A program made the translations under genes and the position numbers. From NCBI GenBank assembly GCA_934203205.1, contig CAKPYV010000055.1, positions 1 through 8,805 on the forward strand: a stretch of DNA of 8,805 nucleotides, read 5' to 3'. The notes beneath the pieces are model-generated. The model searched no databases, was not told the origin of the DNA, and was given only the letters and a program-made list of their open reading frames with translations. The DNA comes from an uncultured Anaerovibrio sp. (lineage in GTDB: Bacteria; Bacillota; Negativicutes; Selenomonadales; Selenomonadaceae). Of this stretch, positions 7,026 through 8,805 are shown piece by piece (the first letter of the stretch is position 1; the number at the start of each line of letters is the position of its first letter).

Positions 7026-8507
7026 ATGGAAATTATTATTGGCCGAGAGCCGGAAAATCTGCAGGTATCTGAGGAAATGGGTACCTTGGAGGAATTGGAA
7101 AAAATCGTCAAGCGGGCAGTGGAGATTACGGGGCCTCTTTATGATGTGGAAAATTCCGAGGTTAGCATTACTCTGACCAATGATGAGTATATTCATCAGA
7201 TGAACAAGGAGTATCGGGGATTAGATAGGCCTACAGATGTGCTTTCCTTTGCCTTTGTGGACAGTGAGGAGCCAGAGATTGAGGATGGGCCGGAAACCGA
7301 GGTGCTGGGAGATATTATTATTTCCTTGGAGAGAGCTTGGGCGCAGTCTCAGGAATATGGTCACAGCATGGAACGGGAGCTGTCCTTTTTGACCATTCAC
7401 GGTATGCTGCATCTTCTAGGTTATGACCATATGGAAGAGGAAGAGCGAATGGAAATGGAGGAGGAACAGCGCTACATTATGGGTAAGCTGGGGATTTCCA
7501 GAGATGGCAAGGGCATGATTCTGCCTTTGGCTCAGGAGCCTCAGATTGCCCTGTCCAAGGGTAAGGAAATCAAGCTGGAAGATATGATACCAGAGCCAAG
7601 ATTCCAGATTGATCCCAAAACTCACAAATCTGGCTTTGTGGCTGTAATTGGCCGGCCAAATGTAGGCAAATCTACTTTGATTAACAGTCTGATTGGCCAG
7701 AAGATTGCCATTATGTCTGATAAGCCTCAGACTACCCGCACCCGTATTATGTGTGTGCTGACTCAGCAGGATGCCCAGATGGTATTTTTGGATACGCCTG
7801 GTATTCATAAGCCAAAGCATAAGCTGGGAGAATATATGGTGAAGGCTGCCGAGGGAACCTTGAAGGAAGTGGATGCCATTATTTTTGTGGTAGATGCTAC
7901 GGAGAAGTTTGGTCCTGGGGAGCAGTATATTCTGGAGCGTTTGCAGGCTACTAACAAGCCTGTAGTGTTGGCCATTAATAAGCTGGATTTGCTGGAGGAC
8001 AAGGAGCAGCTGCTGCCTATTATTACCAGCTATAATGGAAAATATCATTTTGCGGCTACGGTGCCTATTTCTGCCAAGGAGGAAAATAATCTGGAGGGAC
8101 TGCTGACAGAGATAAAGAAGCATTTGCCTAAGGGCCCGCAGTATTATCCAGATGATATGGTGACAGATCAGCCAGAGCGGTTGATTGTGGCGGAGCTGAT
8201 ACGAGAGAAGGCTCTGTTGCTTACTAGAGAGGAAATCCCTCATGCTATTGCTGTGGATATTGAGGAGATGAAGGCTAGAGATAACGGGGATATGTATGTC
8301 CGGGCTACTATTTATGTGGAGCGGGAGTCTCAAAAGGGTATTGTTATTGGTAAACGAGGTTCTTTGCTGAAAGAAATTGGAGCTCAGTCCAGAGCAGATA
8401 TTCAGATGCTTTTGGGGTGCAAGGTCTTTTTGGATTTGTGGGTGAAAGTAAAGAAAGACTGGCGCAATAGAGATAATATTTTGAAAGACTTTGGCTTTCA
8501 GGATTAA
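7026..8507 (+). CDS. YbeY-Era fusion: endoribonuclease and 30S-assembly GTPase
   Basis: One uninterrupted frame of 493 residues contains two proteins normally encoded separately. Residues about 1-160 are YbeY, a metal-dependent endoribonuclease for 16S rRNA 3' maturation and quality control. They carry the signature HGMLHLLGYDH (H125, H129, H135) and the conserved RPTDVLSF. Residues about 200-493 are Era, which binds the 16S 3' end and checks 30S assembly. The Era part has G1 GRPNVGKST (209-217), G2 region PQTTRTR, G3 DTPG (256-259), G4 NKLD (318-321), G5 SAK (349-351) and a C-terminal KH domain with VIGKRG (440-444 region). The linker (about 160-200) is charged and has no stop; M187 (ATG 7584) has only a poorly spaced purine tract, so internal initiation looks weak. 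All catalytic residues of both halves are present. The start ATG has GGGAG at 7007-7011, and phoH ends three bases earlier. The dgkA and cdd genes often found between ybeY and era are absent. Confidence 0.92.
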   Translation: MEIIIGREPENLQVSEEMGTLEELEKIVKRAVEITGPLYDVENSEVSITLTNDEYIHQMNKEYRGLDRPTDVLSFAFVDSEEPEIEDGPETEVLGDIIISLERAWAQSQEYGHSMERELSFLTIHGMLHLLGYDHMEEEERMEMEEEQRYIMGKLGISRDGKGMILPLAQEPQIALSKGKEIKLEDMIPEPRFQIDPKTHKSGFVAVIGRPNVGKSTLINSLIGQKIAIMSDKPQTTRTRIMCVLTQQDAQMVFLDTPGIHKPKHKLGEYMVKAAEGTLKEVDAIIFVVDATEKFGPGEQYILERLQATNKPVVLAINKLDLLEDKEQLLPIITSYNGKYHFAATVPISAKEENNLEGLLTEIKKHLPKGPQYYPDDMVTDQPERLIVAELIREKALLLTREEIPHAIAVDIEEMKARDNGDMYVRATIYVERESQKGIVIGKRGSLLKEIGAQSRADIQMLLGCKVFLDLWVKVKKDWRNRDNILKDFGFQD

Positions 8508-8508
8508 A

Positions 8509-8802
8509 AATTCTGATTTATCGAGTTGACCATCCCCCTAAATATTGGAAATGAAAGTCGTTATGTCAGTGGGTTCTCGAAATACAGCCTGCGATCATAA
8601 CGACTTTTGCTCTGTCCGACTTAATGGCCCTATCTGATAATTTATCCTTACGTACCAGTACCGCTTGTCGCTGAGCCATTTCACATAGGCCGTAATGATA
8701 GAGAGTGCCACCGGGGCCACTTTTGCTGCGCAAAAGCAAGAGTCTCCCGACGCAAAAGTGTCATGCCCCTCCGGCTGTTGCCGAATCATTCTGCCTTTAC
8801 TG
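8509..8802 (-). repeat. Intergenic repeat, copy 2 (fuller copy)
   Basis: This is the inverted counterpart of 2914-3085, about 290 bp, beginning right after the era stop and running almost to the window edge, so its outer boundary is uncertain. It contains two structured modules. One is a pair of perfect 12-bp arms (8554-8565 and 8596-8607). The other is CACTTTTGC/GCAAAAGTG arms (9 bp, within 8718-8760) flanked by GGGGC/GCCCC. On the minus strand a 64-codon frame (8789-8595) spans most of it (starting MIRQQPEGHDTFASGDS, ending SRTEQKSL). No transposase or recognisable terminal repeats are seen. It also carries whatever serves as the 3' end of the era operon, since no other terminator is visible. 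Confidence 0.8.
8554..8607. repeat. 12-bp perfect inverted repeat inside repeat copy 2
   Basis: AAAGTCGTTATG (8554-8565) and CATAACGACTTT (8596-8607) are perfectly complementary with a 30-base spacer. Located 47 bases after the era stop, the stem could work as a transcription terminator or RNA end-protector, but the Ts lie mostly inside the stem and the loop is large. The left arm here is the one that has decayed in copy 1. Confidence 0.6.
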
Positions 8803-8805
8803 TAC

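Noticed and set aside
6183..7196. Open frame of 337 codons on the minus strand
   Set aside because: It lies antisense across phoH and the start of ybeY, both with full family motifs; its translation is rich in His, Gln, Leu and Ser and has no recognisable domain, typical of a shadow frame.
7416..8333. Open frame of 305 codons on the minus strand
   Set aside because: It is antisense to the YbeY C-terminus and the Era GTPase domain; low-complexity composition and no ribosome site or motif.
1..8805. CRISPR array, tRNA, rRNA, phage or toxin-antitoxin/defence system
   Set aside because: No regularly spaced direct repeats, no cloverleaf or rRNA core sequence, and all substantial frames are explained by flagellar or housekeeping families.

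Overview
The window looks like chromosome from a flagellated, low-to-moderate GC member of the Negativicutes, probably Selenomonadaceae (Selenomonas or Anaerovibrio-like). I base this on the style of the flagellin, the flagellin methylase directly behind it, and the cluster of ribosome-maturation genes. The genus is inference; no rRNA or other phylogenetic marker is present.

Layout: (1) 1-1470 is the 3' part of a flagellin gene whose start lies before the window. It is followed by an intergenic stretch with several hairpins, the last of which is a strong intrinsic terminator. (2) 1751-2917 is a clearly AT-richer gene for a FliB-type flagellin lysine-N-methylase, the presumed modifier of the upstream flagellin. 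(3) 2914-3085 is the first copy of an intergenic repeat, followed by a small hairpin, a terminator-like hairpin and a possible promoter. (4) 3280-5068 is a two-gene unit: an HD-domain predicted phosphohydrolase and a protein with a C-terminal SEC-C zinc motif, closed by a terminator. (5) 5232-8507 is a tight housekeeping operon: recO (recombination mediator), phoH (ATPase), and one continuous gene that fuses YbeY (endoribonuclease, 16S rRNA maturation) to Era (GTPase, 30S assembly). (6) 8509-8802 is a second, fuller copy of the repeat, inverted relative to the first.

The pairings suggest two themes. Flagellin and FliB form a surface-appendage modification pair. PhoH, YbeY and Era belong to the conserved RNA-metabolism and ribosome-assembly neighbourhood, here with YbeY and Era in one polypeptide and recO first rather than after era.

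The least explained items are the repeat family (about 290 bp when full, with two large inverted-repeat modules and a small ORF that stays in frame across a 114-bp deletion) and the YbeY-Era fusion. There is no transposase, CRISPR array, tRNA or rRNA in the window.
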